Of a stretch of 44,156 nucleotides of DNA, positions 16,338 through 26,408 are shown piece after piece. Source of the stretch: an uncultured Bacteroidales bacterium (GTDB lineage: Bacteria > Bacteroidota > Bacteroidia > Bacteroidales > Paludibacteraceae); the NCBI GenBank assembly GCA_902780235.1, contig CACZEL010000021.1, positions 1 through 44,156 of the forward strand, given 5' to 3'. A program made the translations under genes and the position numbers. The notes under the pieces are model-generated. The model searched no databases and was not told where the DNA came from. It saw nothing but the letters and a program-made list of their open reading frames with translations. Numbering within the stretch: position 1 is the stretch's first letter; each line of letters begins with the position of its first letter.

Positions 16338-16364
16338 CACCGGATTTTAAAACAAACAAAAAAA

Positions 16365-18854
16365 ATGAGAAAGATTATTTTCGGATTGTTTTTGCTATTA
16401 ACCGTCTCGGTTTCTGCCGAAACGATTAAAGGAACCGTAACGGACACCAAAGGTGAACCCATGCCTTTCGTCACCGTTTCTGTCTTGACCCAAGACTCCG
16501 CGCTTATCACCGGAGCCATCACCGATGAACAGGGAAAATACAGCATAGAATCTCCCTCCCTTGAGGGGAGGGTCGGGGAGAGGTTTTTAATCCAGGCTTC
16601 TTATATCGGCTACCACACAGCCTTCGGCGGACCGGATTTCGTGCTGCGCGAAGAGACCGAACAACTCAAAGAGTTGGAGGTCAAAGCCAAGAAACCGCTT
16701 ATCGAGCGCCAGATGGATAAGTTGGTGGTCAACGTCAGTGCCTCACCTTTATCTGCCGGTTCGAACGGAAACGACATCCTTCGTCGTGCGCCGGGCGTGC
16801 GTATTGATAAGGATGGAAACATTACCGTGAACGGCAAATCTGTCGAAATCTACGTGGACGGTAAACCCTCTTACCTCAGCGGACAGCAACTCAAAGCGAT
16901 GCTCGACGGAACAGACGGCAACACGATCGAGAAGATCGAGATCATCTCGAACCCTTCCGCCAAATACGACGCTTCCGGTCAAGGAGGTATCATCAATATC
17001 AAGACCAAGCGCAACATGATGCGCGGTCTGAACGGAATGCTTTCTGCCGGATACGGAGGCATGTATTTCGGCGATGTCAACCGCTGGCTGAATCAGGAGA
17101 TGTTCTCGCTTATGCTCAATTATCGCGGCGAGAAGACATATACCTTTGGTCAATTGACGCAGGTTTATGCGGAGAACGATATAGATTTTGAGAGTTACCG
17201 CGAGACACCTTTGTTCAAGAACTATTCGTACTCGCACTATGACTTGAATTTTCAGTACTACATGCTCAAGGTCGGTAACGATTGGTACATCGACTCGCTC
17301 AATACTTTCGGTTTTATTCTGCAAGTGCCGTATATGCGTGTCAATCAGCGTATTATGCCCGATGGTAATGGCGCCTACATGATTGACAAAACGCTTGCCG
17401 ACACGACGAACAGTATCACCAACTCGAACAATCGAATGCAGTCTCCGCAGCACACGGCGAACCTCAACTATACCCATACTTTTAACGAGGCGCTGGAGCA
17501 GGAGTTGACGGTGAATGTGGACTATAACCGTTATAACAACACTTCGTCTAACGAGCAGGGTACGCGGTACGACAAACCCTATCTGGGCAATACGTCTCTG
17601 GGACTCGATATCCGTAGCCGTCAAGTGGTCGATATCTACAGCGCGAAGATGGATTTTCAGACTAAGTTTTGGCAAACGGGTATGATCGAGTGCGGCGTTA
17701 AGTATGGTCTGTCATCTACGAACAACTCGATGACCACCGACTCAACGATCAACGACATTCTGCAATCTCAAACGGTCTCCAACTTCATCTATGATGAACA
17801 TGTAGCAGCTGCCTATATTTCTGTAGGCAAGCAGTTTGGCGAGCATTGGTCGGTTAAGTTAGGTCTGCGCGGCGAATATACGTATAGTAAAGGTCTGTGG
17901 AAACAGGCGCAGAAAGACTCGCTGACCAGCAAATCTTATTTCGATCCGTTCCCTACAGCCTATGTGGGTTATACGAGCAAACCATTAGGTAAACTTGGTC
18001 AGCCGATCGCGGTCAGCGCCAGTTATACAAGGCGTATCAAACGACCGAACTACTGGATGCTGAACCCCTTCAAGACTTATGTCGATGCTTATAGTTATCA
18101 GGAAGGAAATACAACGCTCAAACCGGAGTTTAACAACGATGTTGAACTGCATTTCAGTTGGACGCAGTACCTGAATGTGACTTTCAATTTTGCGCACACA
18201 CAAGATATGTTCTCTGCGAAAACGACCATTATGCCGAGTGGCATCGGACGCTCACGATGGATCAATTTCGGTACCTGTACCACGCATGGCGCGAATGTCT
18301 CGTTGACCGAACTGCCGCTCGTGCCGAAATTCGACGATGAACATAAGGTGAACGGCGCATGGCTTGCCCTTACCGTCAATGCCGGCTGGTTGCATTTTAT
18401 CAATAAATCCTACGAGAAACAAGCCGACGGCAAGCCCGTCTATGAGAATCGGAATCATTATGGCTACGCCGGCGGTACGCTCTCTGCCTATCTGCCGAAA
18501 GATTGGACCATGACCTTCGATGGCAACTGGTCCTCGCCGATGTCCACCGGTTATAATAGGCAAGGCAGTACCTATTTCCTTAGTTTCGGTGTTCGAAAGA
18601 TGTATATGGCCAAGGGCTTGATCTTCAATTTGAATGTGCAGGATTTGGCGCGTTCGCTGTCCTTCCGCGAAGATGATCTGGGACAAGCTCCCGGTTATAG
18701 CAGTTGGTATAAGAACACCGTTCGCCAGCAACGTGTGATACTCTCCGTAACATGGATGTTCGGTCAGTATCAGCAGCATAAAAACCGTAAGGTAGGTGAT
18801 ATGGACGAACTCAATCGTCTTGGTGGCGGAGGTGGTGTTTCTACCGGAAATTAG
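16365..18854 (+). CDS. TonB-dependent receptor-like outer-membrane beta-barrel protein
   Basis: 829 residues from the ATG at 16365. An upstream in-frame ATG at 16335 lies inside the promoter and is rejected. Signal peptide MRKIIFGLFLLLTVSVSAE. Next come a carboxypeptidase-regulatory-like domain (TIKGTVTDTKGEPMPFVTV), a plug-like domain (NDILRRAPGVRIDKDGNITV ... IEIISNPSAKYDASGQGGIINI) and a long barrel, in the manner of the OMP_b-brl_3 group. The ligand is unknown. A GC-rich in-frame element encoding SPSLEGRVGE is inserted in the N-terminal domain between GKYSI and the conserved ASYIGY. It is transcribed alone, and a palindromic terminator follows. Confidence 0.9.
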   Translation: MRKIIFGLFLLLTVSVSAETIKGTVTDTKGEPMPFVTVSVLTQDSALITGAITDEQGKYSIESPSLEGRVGERFLIQASYIGYHTAFGGPDFVLREETEQLKELEVKAKKPLIERQMDKLVVNVSASPLSAGSNGNDILRRAPGVRIDKDGNITVNGKSVEIYVDGKPSYLSGQQLKAMLDGTDGNTIEKIEIISNPSAKYDASGQGGIINIKTKRNMMRGLNGMLSAGYGGMYFGDVNRWLNQEMFSLMLNYRGEKTYTFGQLTQVYAENDIDFESYRETPLFKNYSYSHYDLNFQYYMLKVGNDWYIDSLNTFGFILQVPYMRVNQRIMPDGNGAYMIDKTLADTTNSITNSNNRMQSPQHTANLNYTHTFNEALEQELTVNVDYNRYNNTSSNEQGTRYDKPYLGNTSLGLDIRSRQVVDIYSAKMDFQTKFWQTGMIECGVKYGLSSTNNSMTTDSTINDILQSQTVSNFIYDEHVAAAYISVGKQFGEHWSVKLGLRGEYTYSKGLWKQAQKDSLTSKSYFDPFPTAYVGYTSKPLGKLGQPIAVSASYTRRIKRPNYWMLNPFKTYVDAYSYQEGNTTLKPEFNNDVELHFSWTQYLNVTFNFAHTQDMFSAKTTIMPSGIGRSRWINFGTCTTHGANVSLTELPLVPKFDDEHKVNGAWLALTVNAGWLHFINKSYEKQADGKPVYENRNHYGYAGGTLSAYLPKDWTMTFDGNWSSPMSTGYNRQGSTYFLSFGVRKMYMAKGLIFNLNVQDLARSLSFREDDLGQAPGYSSWYKNTVRQQRVILSVTWMFGQYQQHKNRKVGDMDELNRLGGGGGVSTGN
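16552..16589 (+). repeat. GC-rich SLEGR palindrome, copy 2 (in CDS)
   Basis: CTCCCTCCCTTGAGGGGAGG followed by GTCGGGGAGAGG and a T-run. It lies in frame within the receptor's N-terminal domain and is homologous to 13188-13223. Confidence 0.8.
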
Positions 18855-18864
18855 GAAAAAACTG

Positions 18865-18882
18865 ACTTTTTTATAAAAAAGT
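18865..18882 (+). terminator. Palindromic terminator after the receptor gene
   Basis: ACTTTTTTATAAAAAAGT is a perfect 18-base palindrome ten bases after the stop. It is A/T-only apart from the ends, so it is weak as an intrinsic terminator. Confidence 0.4.
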
Positions 18883-18893
18883 GACGTGCGCGC

Positions 18894-18924
18894 TTGCGTA
18901 TGTCATTTTTTTTTTGTAATTTTG
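18894..18924 (+). promoter_or_regulatory. gdhA promoter
   Basis: TTG (18894-18896), a 20-base spacer rich in T, and TAATTTTG (18917-18924). The -33 box is followed by CGTATGTC, a variant of the CATATRTC extension seen elsewhere in the window. Confidence 0.78.
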
Positions 18925-18969
18925 CACGCAAAATTGATTTAACATACTAATTGAAAAACACAAAACATT

Positions 18970-20313
18970 ATGAAAGTACAAACTATCATGTCGCAGTTAG
19001 CTGCGAAACACCCGGGGGAAGCAGAGTACCTGCAGGCAGTTCAGGAAGTATTGGAGTCGATTGAAGAGGTGTACAATCAGCACCCCGAGTTTGAGGCGGC
19101 GAAGATCGTGGAACGCATGGTCGAGCCGGATCGTATTTTTACGTTCCGTGTGACGTGGATTGATGATCAAGGTGAGGTACAGACCAACCTCGGCTATCGT
19201 GTGCAGTTTAACTCGGCGATTGGCCCGTACAAAGGTGGTCTTCGTTTCCACCGTGCCGTTACACCGTCCATGCTCAAGTTCCTAGGCTTTGAGCAGACCT
19301 TTAAGAACGCGCTGACGACCCTGCCGATGGGTGGAGCCAAGGGAGGTTCGGACTTTGACCCGGTAGGTAAATCGGACGCAGAGATCATGCGTTTCTGCCA
19401 AGCCTTCATGCTCGAACTCTGGCGTTGCATTGGTCCGGATCAGGATATCCCTGCCGGTGACGTAGGTGTAGGCGGTCGTGAGATCGGTTTCCTCAACGGT
19501 ATGTACCAGAAGCTTGCGCGCGAGTATCATACAGGTGTTTTGACCGGAAAAGGTATGACATGGGGCGGTTCGATCCTCCGTCCGGAGGCAACAGGCTTCG
19601 GCGCGTTGTATTTCACGCAGCATCTGCTCGACAAGGCCGGTAAGGATATCAAGGGCAAGAAAGTGGCTATCTCCGGTTTCGGTAACGTGGCTTGGGGCGC
19701 AGCTACCAAGGCCGTTGAGTTGGGCGCAAAGGTTGTTGCTATCTCCGGTCCGGACGGTGTAGTTGCTATCAAAGACGGTATCACCAAGGAGATGATCGAC
19801 TATATGCTTGTTATGCGTGCGTCGAACCGCAATAAAGTACAAGACATGGCGGATAAGTTCCCGGGTCAATGCGTATTTACCGAGGGTAAGAAAGCATGGT
19901 CTATCCCGTGCGACATCGCGCTGCCGTGTGCATTCCAAAACGAGTTAAGCGAAGACGATGCAAAAGAACTAAAAGCAAACGGTTGCTGGTGTTGCTGCGA
20001 AGTAAGTAACATGGGCTGCCAGCCGGGTGCTATCCATTATTTCCAACATAACGGAGTACTGTTTGCACCGGGTAAGGCGGTTAACGCCGGTGGTGTCGCT
20101 ACGTCGGGCCTCGAGATGACGCAGAACGCAGAGCACCTCAGCTGGAAAGCCGCTGAAGTCGATGAGCGCCTCCACCATATCATGGAGTCCATCCACGAGC
20201 AGTGTGTTCGTTACGGTACACAGCCCGATGGCACGATTGACTATGTCAAGGGTGCGAACATCGCCGGATTTATGAAGGTTGCAACCGCAATGCTTGAGCA
20301 GGGAATTATCTAA
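18970..20313 (+). CDS. gdhA: NADP-type glutamate dehydrogenase
   Basis: 447 residues, the usual size for the hexameric small GDH. It interconverts 2-oxoglutarate plus ammonia and glutamate, for ammonium assimilation. Conserved blocks are YKGGLRFH, the glutamate-binding and catalytic-Lys region LPMGGAKGGSDFDP, PAGDVGVGGREIG, and the Rossmann segment KVAISGFGNVAWGAA. Cofactor preference (NADP) is by similarity to the E. coli-type enzyme and is not proven here. It has its own promoter; the ATG is 45 bases after the -7 box. An 8-bp repeat array separates it from kbl, with which it may be co-transcribed. Confidence 0.96.
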   Translation: MKVQTIMSQLAAKHPGEAEYLQAVQEVLESIEEVYNQHPEFEAAKIVERMVEPDRIFTFRVTWIDDQGEVQTNLGYRVQFNSAIGPYKGGLRFHRAVTPSMLKFLGFEQTFKNALTTLPMGGAKGGSDFDPVGKSDAEIMRFCQAFMLELWRCIGPDQDIPAGDVGVGGREIGFLNGMYQKLAREYHTGVLTGKGMTWGGSILRPEATGFGALYFTQHLLDKAGKDIKGKKVAISGFGNVAWGAATKAVELGAKVVAISGPDGVVAIKDGITKEMIDYMLVMRASNRNKVQDMADKFPGQCVFTEGKKAWSIPCDIALPCAFQNELSEDDAKELKANGCWCCCEVSNMGCQPGAIHYFQHNGVLFAPGKAVNAGGVATSGLEMTQNAEHLSWKAAEVDERLHHIMESIHEQCVRYGTQPDGTIDYVKGANIAGFMKVATAMLEQGII

Positions 20314-20323
20314 TAAACCTTCG

Positions 20324-20355
20324 TCATTACGTCATTACGTAATTACGTCATTACG
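20324..20355 (+). repeat. 8-bp tandem array (TCATTACG x4)
   Basis: Units TCATTACG, TCATTACG, TAATTACG and TCATTACG in the gdhA-kbl spacer. The unit is nearly self-complementary (CGTAATTACG), so the array can form a hairpin. Confidence 0.88.
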
Positions 20356-20363
20356 AAAAAGTT

Positions 20364-21554
20364 ATGTACACCGATTTTCAGAAACATCTGCAGAATACCT
20401 TGAACGAGATCAAGGAGGCAGGCTTATATAAGAACGAGCGCGTGATCATCACGCCGCAGAGTTCGGGCATCGCTGTCGAAGGCGGACAGGAAGTAATTAA
20501 CTTCTGTGCGAACAATTACCTTGGTTTGGCGGACAACGCCGAGCTGATTCAGGCAGCTAAAGACCGCATGGATGCGCGCGGATACGGAATGGCTTCCGTG
20601 CGTTTTATCTGCGGTACGCAAGATACGCACAAGGAGCTCGAGCGCGTGATCAGCGATTTCTTCGGCACGGAGGATACCATCCTCTATGCAGCATGCTTCG
20701 ATGCCAACGGCGGTTTGTTTGAACCGCTGTTGACCGAAGAGGATGCTATCATCTCCGATGCCCTCAATCATGCCTCGATCATCGACGGCGTACGTCTTTG
20801 TAAGGCGGTGCGTTACCGCTATGCGAACGGCGATATGGCGGATCTGGAAGAGAAACTTAAAGAAGCACAGGCGCAACGCTTCCGTATCATCGCTACCGAC
20901 GGTGTCTTCTCGATGGACGGAAACGTATGTCCGTTGGATAAGATCTACGAACTCGCGCAGAAATACAACGCACTTGTCATGGTCGATGAGAGTCACTCGG
21001 CAGGTGTCGTAGGTAAAACCGGTCACGGTGTAACTGAATTGTACAATATGCGCGGTAAGATCGAGATTATCACCGGTACGCTCGGTAAAGCGTTCGGCGG
21101 ATCGGTAGGTGGATTCACAACGGGTAAGAAAGAGATCATCGACCTGCTGCGTCAACGTAGCCGTCCGTATCTCTTCTCGAACTCGATCCCGCCGATGATC
21201 GCAGCGGCCGGTATCAAGACCTTCGAGATCTTGACCCGCTCGAATGAGTTGCAAGATCGTCTGCACGAGAACACCGCTTACTTCGTTGAGAAGATGAAAG
21301 CAGCTGGTTTCGATATCAAACCGACGCAGTCCGCGATCTGTGCGGTCATGCTGTATGATGCCAAACTGAGTCAGGTATTCGCAGCCGAATTGCAGAAGGA
21401 AGGCATCTATGTCACAGGCTTCTATTATCCGGTGGTTCCGAAAGGTCAAGCGCGTATCCGTGTGCAGGTTTCTGCCGCTCATACCCGCGAACAATTGGAT
21501 AAATGTATCGCTGCGTTTGTTAAAGTTGGCACGATTCTTGGTGTAGTAAAATAA
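20364..21554 (+). CDS. kbl: Glycine C-acetyltransferase (2-amino-3-ketobutyrate CoA ligase)
   Basis: 396 residues. A PLP enzyme that cleaves 2-amino-3-oxobutyrate with CoA to glycine and acetyl-CoA, the second step of threonine degradation. The PLP lysine is Lys242 in GTLGKAFGG, with [16 protein letters not shown] just before it. Length equals that of known Kbl proteins. The next gene, four bases downstream, is tdh, which makes its substrate, so the pair forms a pathway operon. A long open frame antisense to this gene is a codon-bias artefact. Confidence 0.96.
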   Translation: MYTDFQKHLQNTLNEIKEAGLYKNERVIITPQSSGIAVEGGQEVINFCANNYLGLADNAELIQAAKDRMDARGYGMASVRFICGTQDTHKELERVISDFFGTEDTILYAACFDANGGLFEPLLTEEDAIISDALNHASIIDGVRLCKAVRYRYANGDMADLEEKLKEAQAQRFRIIATDGVFSMDGNVCPLDKIYELAQKYNALVMVDESHSAGVVGKTGHGVTELYNMRGKIEIITGTLGKAFGGSVGGFTTGKKEIIDLLRQRSRPYLFSNSIPPMIAAAGIKTFEILTRSNELQDRLHENTAYFVEKMKAAGFDIKPTQSAICAVMLYDAKLSQVFAAELQKEGIYVTGFYYPVVPKGQARIRVQVSAAHTREQLDKCIAAFVKVGTILGVVK

Positions 21555-21558
21555 AGTT

Positions 21559-22584
21559 ATGAAAGCGTTAGTAAAGAAATATGCTGAGCCGGGTATCTGG
21601 ATGGAAGAAGTCCCGATGCCGGAGGTGGGAGTCAACGATGTGCTCATCAAGGTCAAGAAAGCCGCTATCTGCGGTACGGACCTGCATATGTACAAATGGG
21701 ACGCATGGTCCCAGACACATTGCAAACCGCCTTATACGATGGGGCATGAGTTCGTAGGTGAAGTAGCATGGGTAGGTGTCGGCGTGCAGAATATCAAGGT
21801 TGGTGACCGTGTGACGGCCGAAGGACATATCACTTGCGGACATTGCCGTAACTGCCGTCGAGGTATGGGGCATGTTTGCGAGAACACGATCTCCGTCGGT
21901 ATCATGGGCAAGGACGGCTGTTTTGCAGAGTATGTCACCATTCCCGAATCGAACGTAGTCAAACTGCGTGACGAGATACCCGATGACTTCGCAGCCATCA
22001 TGGATCCGTTCGGAAACGCTACTCATACAGCGCTTGCTTTCCCCCTCTTGGGCGAAGATGTACTCATTACCGGCGCAGGTCTGATCGGAACGATGGCTGC
22101 CGGAATATGCCGGTACGCAGGCGCGAAGCATATTGTAGTAACGGATATCAATCCGCTTCGTCTGGAAATTGCCAAGAAGATGGGCGCAACGCTGACGGTG
22201 GATGGCTCCAAAGGCGAGACGATCCAAGATGCCATGAAGCAGTTGGGTATCAAGGGCTTCGATGTGGGACTGGAGATGTCCGGTGCACCCGCGGCCTTCA
22301 ACGATATGATCGAGCATATGTACAAAGGAGCGAACATAGCTCAACTTGGAATCCTGCCTTCGGACACGCAGGTCAACTGGTCGGATGTGATTTTCAACGC
22401 CCTGACGATCAAAGGTATCACCGGTCGCCGTATGTGGGAGACATGGTATCAGATGGAGCAGATGTTACTTGGAGGACTCGACCTCTCACCGGTGATCACC
22501 CACCGCTTTAAGTTCGATGACTTCCAGAAAGGCTTCGACGTCATGGTCAGCGGACAATGCGGAAAAGTGCTATTAGAATGGTAA
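21559..22584 (+). CDS. tdh: L-threonine 3-dehydrogenase (zinc-type)
   Basis: 341 residues, same length as E. coli Tdh. It oxidises L-threonine to 2-amino-3-oxobutyrate with NAD. The catalytic zinc ligands Cys38 (ICGTDLH), His63 and Glu64 (GHE) are in the expected places. The structural zinc Cys cluster is [15 protein letters not shown]. The Rossmann region [11 protein letters not shown] follows. It lies four bases after kbl. The zinc-dependent form is notable only because many Bacteroidota also carry SDR-type threonine dehydrogenases. Confidence 0.96.
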   Translation: MKALVKKYAEPGIWMEEVPMPEVGVNDVLIKVKKAAICGTDLHMYKWDAWSQTHCKPPYTMGHEFVGEVAWVGVGVQNIKVGDRVTAEGHITCGHCRNCRRGMGHVCENTISVGIMGKDGCFAEYVTIPESNVVKLRDEIPDDFAAIMDPFGNATHTALAFPLLGEDVLITGAGLIGTMAAGICRYAGAKHIVVTDINPLRLEIAKKMGATLTVDGSKGETIQDAMKQLGIKGFDVGLEMSGAPAAFNDMIEHMYKGANIAQLGILPSDTQVNWSDVIFNALTIKGITGRRMWETWYQMEQMLLGGLDLSPVITHRFKFDDFQKGFDVMVSGQCGKVLLEW

Positions 22585-22603
22585 ACCAAAATATTTATTT
22601 AAG

Positions 22604-25519
22604 ATGAAAAAGATTTTACTAAGTGCGCTGCTGTTGGTTTGCAGCATCGCAATGAGTTCCGCCTTTACCCGTGAGGGACTGACGGAGTACAAGTTAGACA
22701 ACGGCCTGACGGTCATGTTGTGGGAAGACCATGACCAGCCGGATGTAACAGGCTATGTAGTAGTACGTGCAGGTGCCGTAGATGAACCTGTCGAGTACAC
22801 CGGACTTGCTCACTATTTGGAGCACATGCTCTTCAAAGGTACCCAACGTATCGGTGCCTTGGATTGGAATGCAGAAAAACCGATCTATGACTCGATCATC
22901 GCATTGTACGACCAGTACAGTGACGCTACCGATCCGAAGATCCGTGAACAATTGGCTACGCAAATCAACGAATGCTCGATGCGTGAGGCAAAGATCTCTT
23001 CGACCGAAGATTTCTTTAATATGCTCGACCTCATCGGTGCAGAGGGCGTGAACGCCTACACTTCGTATGATCTCACGGCGTACCATAACTCCTTCCCGGC
23101 AGCTGAGATGTACCGTTGGTTGACGATCTTCTCAGATCGTTTGATCAATCCTGTCTTCCGTACTTTCCAAGCTGAGTTGGAGAACGTGTTCGAGGAGTAT
23201 AATATGTATGCTAACGAACCATCGTCGCAGGTACAGAAACAGCTCTTTGAGGATATCTACAAAGGATGTCCGTACGAGCGTGACGTGATCGGTAAACCGG
23301 AACACCTCAAGAACCCGCGTCTGAGCAAACTCATCGAGTTCTACAACACATGGTATGTACCTAACAACATGGCGCTGATCATCGTCGGTGACTTCGATAC
23401 CGAGACCACCAAACCGATGATTGCAGAGACTTTCTCGCGTCTGCAACCGAAGGAGTTACCGGAACGTCCTTCTTACCCGGAGGTATCGTTTGCCGGAAAC
23501 CCGACCAAGCACTATAACCTTGGTTATAACCCGCAGGTGGCTTGGGTTTATCAGGGAGTTAAAGAAGGCGATCCGGATCAGGATGTATTGGATTTCGTTT
23601 GTGCATTGTTGTATAACGGTCAGACAGGTCTCTTGGATAAGGTGAACACCAAGGGTGACGTCCAATTTGCCGGTGTGTTCAGCGACGCACGTCGTAACAC
23701 AGGTCGTCTCATCATTGAGGCTGTACCGTACTACGATGCGAACCAGCGTATGTTCGAGTCCGACAAGGCTACGAAAGCGATCATCATGAAAGAGGTGGAT
23801 AAGATCAAATCCGGTAACATCGACGACGACTTGATTGCAAACGTAAAACGCCTCTATGCACAAGGTGAGAAGATGACCAATGAGAGTCCGTCGGCTAAGA
23901 TGCAGGCTTTGGTTCAATGCTTCACCTATGGTGTACCGACCGATGAGATCTTCACGCAGTATGCGAAGATTCAGGCGTTGACCAAGGATGAGATTGCACG
24001 TGTGGCTAAGAAATATTTCGATGCACCGTACATGACAATATCGTTCGACGAGGATACCAAGACGATGAAAGCCAAGACTTTACCGAAACCGAATATCAAA
24101 CCCTTGGATCCGGTTAAGAATGCTAAAACCGAGTACGCTGAGGCTTTCCAGAAACTGCCGAAGGGTGAACTCAAGCAGACTTTCAACGATTTCAATGACG
24201 TCACAGTCAGCACGATTGCAGAGAATGTCAAACTGCACTATACGCCGAATAACAAGAACGATATCTTCACGCTCAACCTGCGTTATGGTGTCGGTGCACA
24301 CGAGTTGCCGTTGTTGCCTTATGCTACGATCCTTATGGAGGATGCCGGTATCATGGGTAGCCCGGCTACTGAAGGTAAAGACTTCGACCAGCAGATTGCG
24401 GAACTCGGAGGATCTGTTTCGTACGGTTGCAGCGATTCGTACTTCACGGTAGCTATCTCCGGTGAGGATGAGAACTATGAGAAGATCATGAATCTCGTGA
24501 GTCGTCAGTTATTGATGCCGTACCTTGAGCAGAAACAGTTGGATGCTGTGAAGGGTAGTGAATTCTTCAGCCGTTACAGCCGTCAGAAACGTACTGCTGT
24601 TCAGAAGAGTGCATTGATGCAGTATGCGCTCTACGGCGATAAGTCCGACTATCTGGATGAAGTTCCGTTTATGGATGTATGGTTAATGGATGGCGTGAAA
24701 GTGCAGCAGTTAGTTGCTTCAGCGCGTACCTATGCGTTGGATGTCTTCTATTGCGGTACGCTGCCTCAAGAGAAGATGGTAGCTGATCTGCCTTTGACCG
24801 AAGGTATGCGTCCGTCTAACTCGCCTTTCATCAAGGAGCGTAAGACCTATACCAAGCCGACCGTGCTCTTCTTGCCGAACAGCAACGTACAGCAGGCTGA
24901 CCTCTATTTCTACATCAACGGTCGTCCGTACGACATCGCTTCGGATGTGGCTTCGGATGCATTTAACCAGTATATGTCCGGTGGTTTCACGGGTATCATC
25001 ATGAACGAGATCCGTGTGAAACGTTCGATGGCTTATACGGCATATGGTGTGGATGCTACACCGGCTCTCCCGGGTAAAGACTGCTATTTCTACGGCTATG
25101 TAGGTACCCAGAGTGACAAGGTGGTAGATGCCATCAAGGTCTATATGGACATCCTCAACGATATGCCGAAAGATTCGACCCAGTTAGTAGCACTCAAGGC
25201 TGCCCTCAAGCAGGCTTCGCAAACGGCTAAACCGTCGATGCGTGGTAAGGCTTCGACTTACGAATACTGGCAACGTCTGGGCTATAACGATGATCCGGCT
25301 AAGGTGAATGCAGCCGCTATCGATGCATTGACTTTCAACGACATCGAGAAGTTCTACGAGGATAATATCAAGGGTAAACCGGTAACGATCATCCTCATGG
25401 GTGACCCGAAGAAGATCAACCTCAAGGAGATCGAGACGAAGATGGGTTGCAAAGTTACCAAACTGTCCCCGGGTAAATTGTTTAACTCGATTCAGGAATT
25501 AGAGGATGCCGTCATGTAA
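22604..25519 (+). CDS. M16-family zinc metalloprotease, secreted
   Basis: 971 residues. Signal peptide MKKILLSALLLVCSIAMSSA, so periplasmic or outer surface. The inverted zinc motif HxxEH is at His70, Glu73 and His74 (LAHYLEHMLFKGT), with a third ligand in ENVFEEYNM. The C-terminal half is a second, inactive M16 domain, as usual in pitrilysin-like proteins. Substrates are probably peptides (family knowledge). It follows tdh by 19 bases and its end overlaps the era start by 14 bases. Confidence 0.94.
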   Translation: MKKILLSALLLVCSIAMSSAFTREGLTEYKLDNGLTVMLWEDHDQPDVTGYVVVRAGAVDEPVEYTGLAHYLEHMLFKGTQRIGALDWNAEKPIYDSIIALYDQYSDATDPKIREQLATQINECSMREAKISSTEDFFNMLDLIGAEGVNAYTSYDLTAYHNSFPAAEMYRWLTIFSDRLINPVFRTFQAELENVFEEYNMYANEPSSQVQKQLFEDIYKGCPYERDVIGKPEHLKNPRLSKLIEFYNTWYVPNNMALIIVGDFDTETTKPMIAETFSRLQPKELPERPSYPEVSFAGNPTKHYNLGYNPQVAWVYQGVKEGDPDQDVLDFVCALLYNGQTGLLDKVNTKGDVQFAGVFSDARRNTGRLIIEAVPYYDANQRMFESDKATKAIIMKEVDKIKSGNIDDDLIANVKRLYAQGEKMTNESPSAKMQALVQCFTYGVPTDEIFTQYAKIQALTKDEIARVAKKYFDAPYMTISFDEDTKTMKAKTLPKPNIKPLDPVKNAKTEYAEAFQKLPKGELKQTFNDFNDVTVSTIAENVKLHYTPNNKNDIFTLNLRYGVGAHELPLLPYATILMEDAGIMGSPATEGKDFDQQIAELGGSVSYGCSDSYFTVAISGEDENYEKIMNLVSRQLLMPYLEQKQLDAVKGSEFFSRYSRQKRTAVQKSALMQYALYGDKSDYLDEVPFMDVWLMDGVKVQQLVASARTYALDVFYCGTLPQEKMVADLPLTEGMRPSNSPFIKERKTYTKPTVLFLPNSNVQQADLYFYINGRPYDIASDVASDAFNQYMSGGFTGIIMNEIRVKRSMAYTAYGVDATPALPGKDCYFYGYVGTQSDKVVDAIKVYMDILNDMPKDSTQLVALKAALKQASQTAKPSMRGKASTYEYWQRLGYNDDPAKVNAAAIDALTFNDIEKFYEDNIKGKPVTIILMGDPKKINLKEIETKMGCKVTKLSPGKLFNSIQELEDAVM

Positions 25520-26408
25520 TCATAAAAGCGGATTTGTCAACATTGTGGGAAACCCTAATGTTGGCAAGTCCACCTTAATGAACGCCTTGGTAGGAGAACG
25601 CCTATCGATCATCACTTCCAAAGCACAGACGACACGGCACCGTATCATGGGTATCGTGAACGGCGAGGACTTCCAGATGGTCTATTCGGACACACCGGGA
25701 GTTCTCTCGCCGAATTATCGTTTGCAGGAGAAAATGCTTGAGTTCTCGCGTTCTGCACTCGTCGATGCCGACGTGCTGCTCTACGTGACCGACGTGACGG
25801 ATAGCGCTGACAGGAATGCCGATTTCCTCACGAAAGTGAAGCGCATGGCAGCCTCCGGAACGAAAGTTTTCCTTATCATCAATAAAATTGATCTGACGAC
25901 CCAAGAGACTCTTGAGTCGCTTGTTGCTTTCTGGCAGAACCAATTGCCGGAAGCGACGGTTTTCCCTATCTCGGCACAAGAGCGTTTTGGGGTGGCACAA
26001 TTGTTTGATGCCATCAAGGATGCGCTGCCCGAAGGCGAACCTTTCTTCCCAAAGGACCAATTGACGGACAAGTCTGAACGCTTCTTTGTCAATGAGATCA
26101 TTCGCGAGAAGATCCTTCTTACGTACGACAAAGAGATCCCTTACTCGGTCGAAGTGGAGGTGGAGTCGTTCCATGAAGAAGAGGATATCATCCGCATCTC
26201 CGCCGTTATCTATTGCGAGCGGGAGAGCCAGAAGGGTATCATCATCGGTAAAGCAGGCTCTGCCCTCAAAAGGGTAGGGTCGTTGGCTCGCAAGGATATC
26301 GAGGAGTTCTTCCAGAAACAGGTGTTCCTGCAGTTATTTGTGAAAGTAGATAAAGAATGGCGCTCCAACACAGGTCGTTTGCGTCATTATGGGTATGATT
26401 TGACATGA
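25506..26408 (+). CDS. era: GTPase Era
   Basis: 300 residues. It binds 16S rRNA and helps 30S assembly. G1 is GNPNVGKST (15-23), G3 DTPG (62-65) and G4 NKID (126-129). The C-terminal KH domain has IIIGKAGSALKRVGSLAR. The start ATG lies inside the M16 gene, and a later start would remove the conserved beginning. The stop overlaps the next gene by ATGA. Length is normal. The neighbour der is not present. Confidence 0.96.
   Translation: MPSCNHKSGFVNIVGNPNVGKSTLMNALVGERLSIITSKAQTTRHRIMGIVNGEDFQMVYSDTPGVLSPNYRLQEKMLEFSRSALVDADVLLYVTDVTDSADRNADFLTKVKRMAASGTKVFLIINKIDLTTQETLESLVAFWQNQLPEATVFPISAQERFGVAQLFDAIKDALPEGEPFFPKDQLTDKSERFFVNEIIREKILLTYDKEIPYSVEVEVESFHEEEDIIRISAVIYCERESQKGIIIGKAGSALKRVGSLARKDIEEFFQKQVFLQLFVKVDKEWRSNTGRLRHYGYDLT

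Noticed and set aside
16749-17675. 308-codon frame antisense to the receptor gene
   Set aside because: No family features; opposite a receptor gene with signal peptide and plug domain.
20424-21725. 433-codon open frame antisense to kbl and tdh
   Set aside because: Both sense genes are certain, with catalytic residues in place. The antisense frame is a codon-bias artefact.
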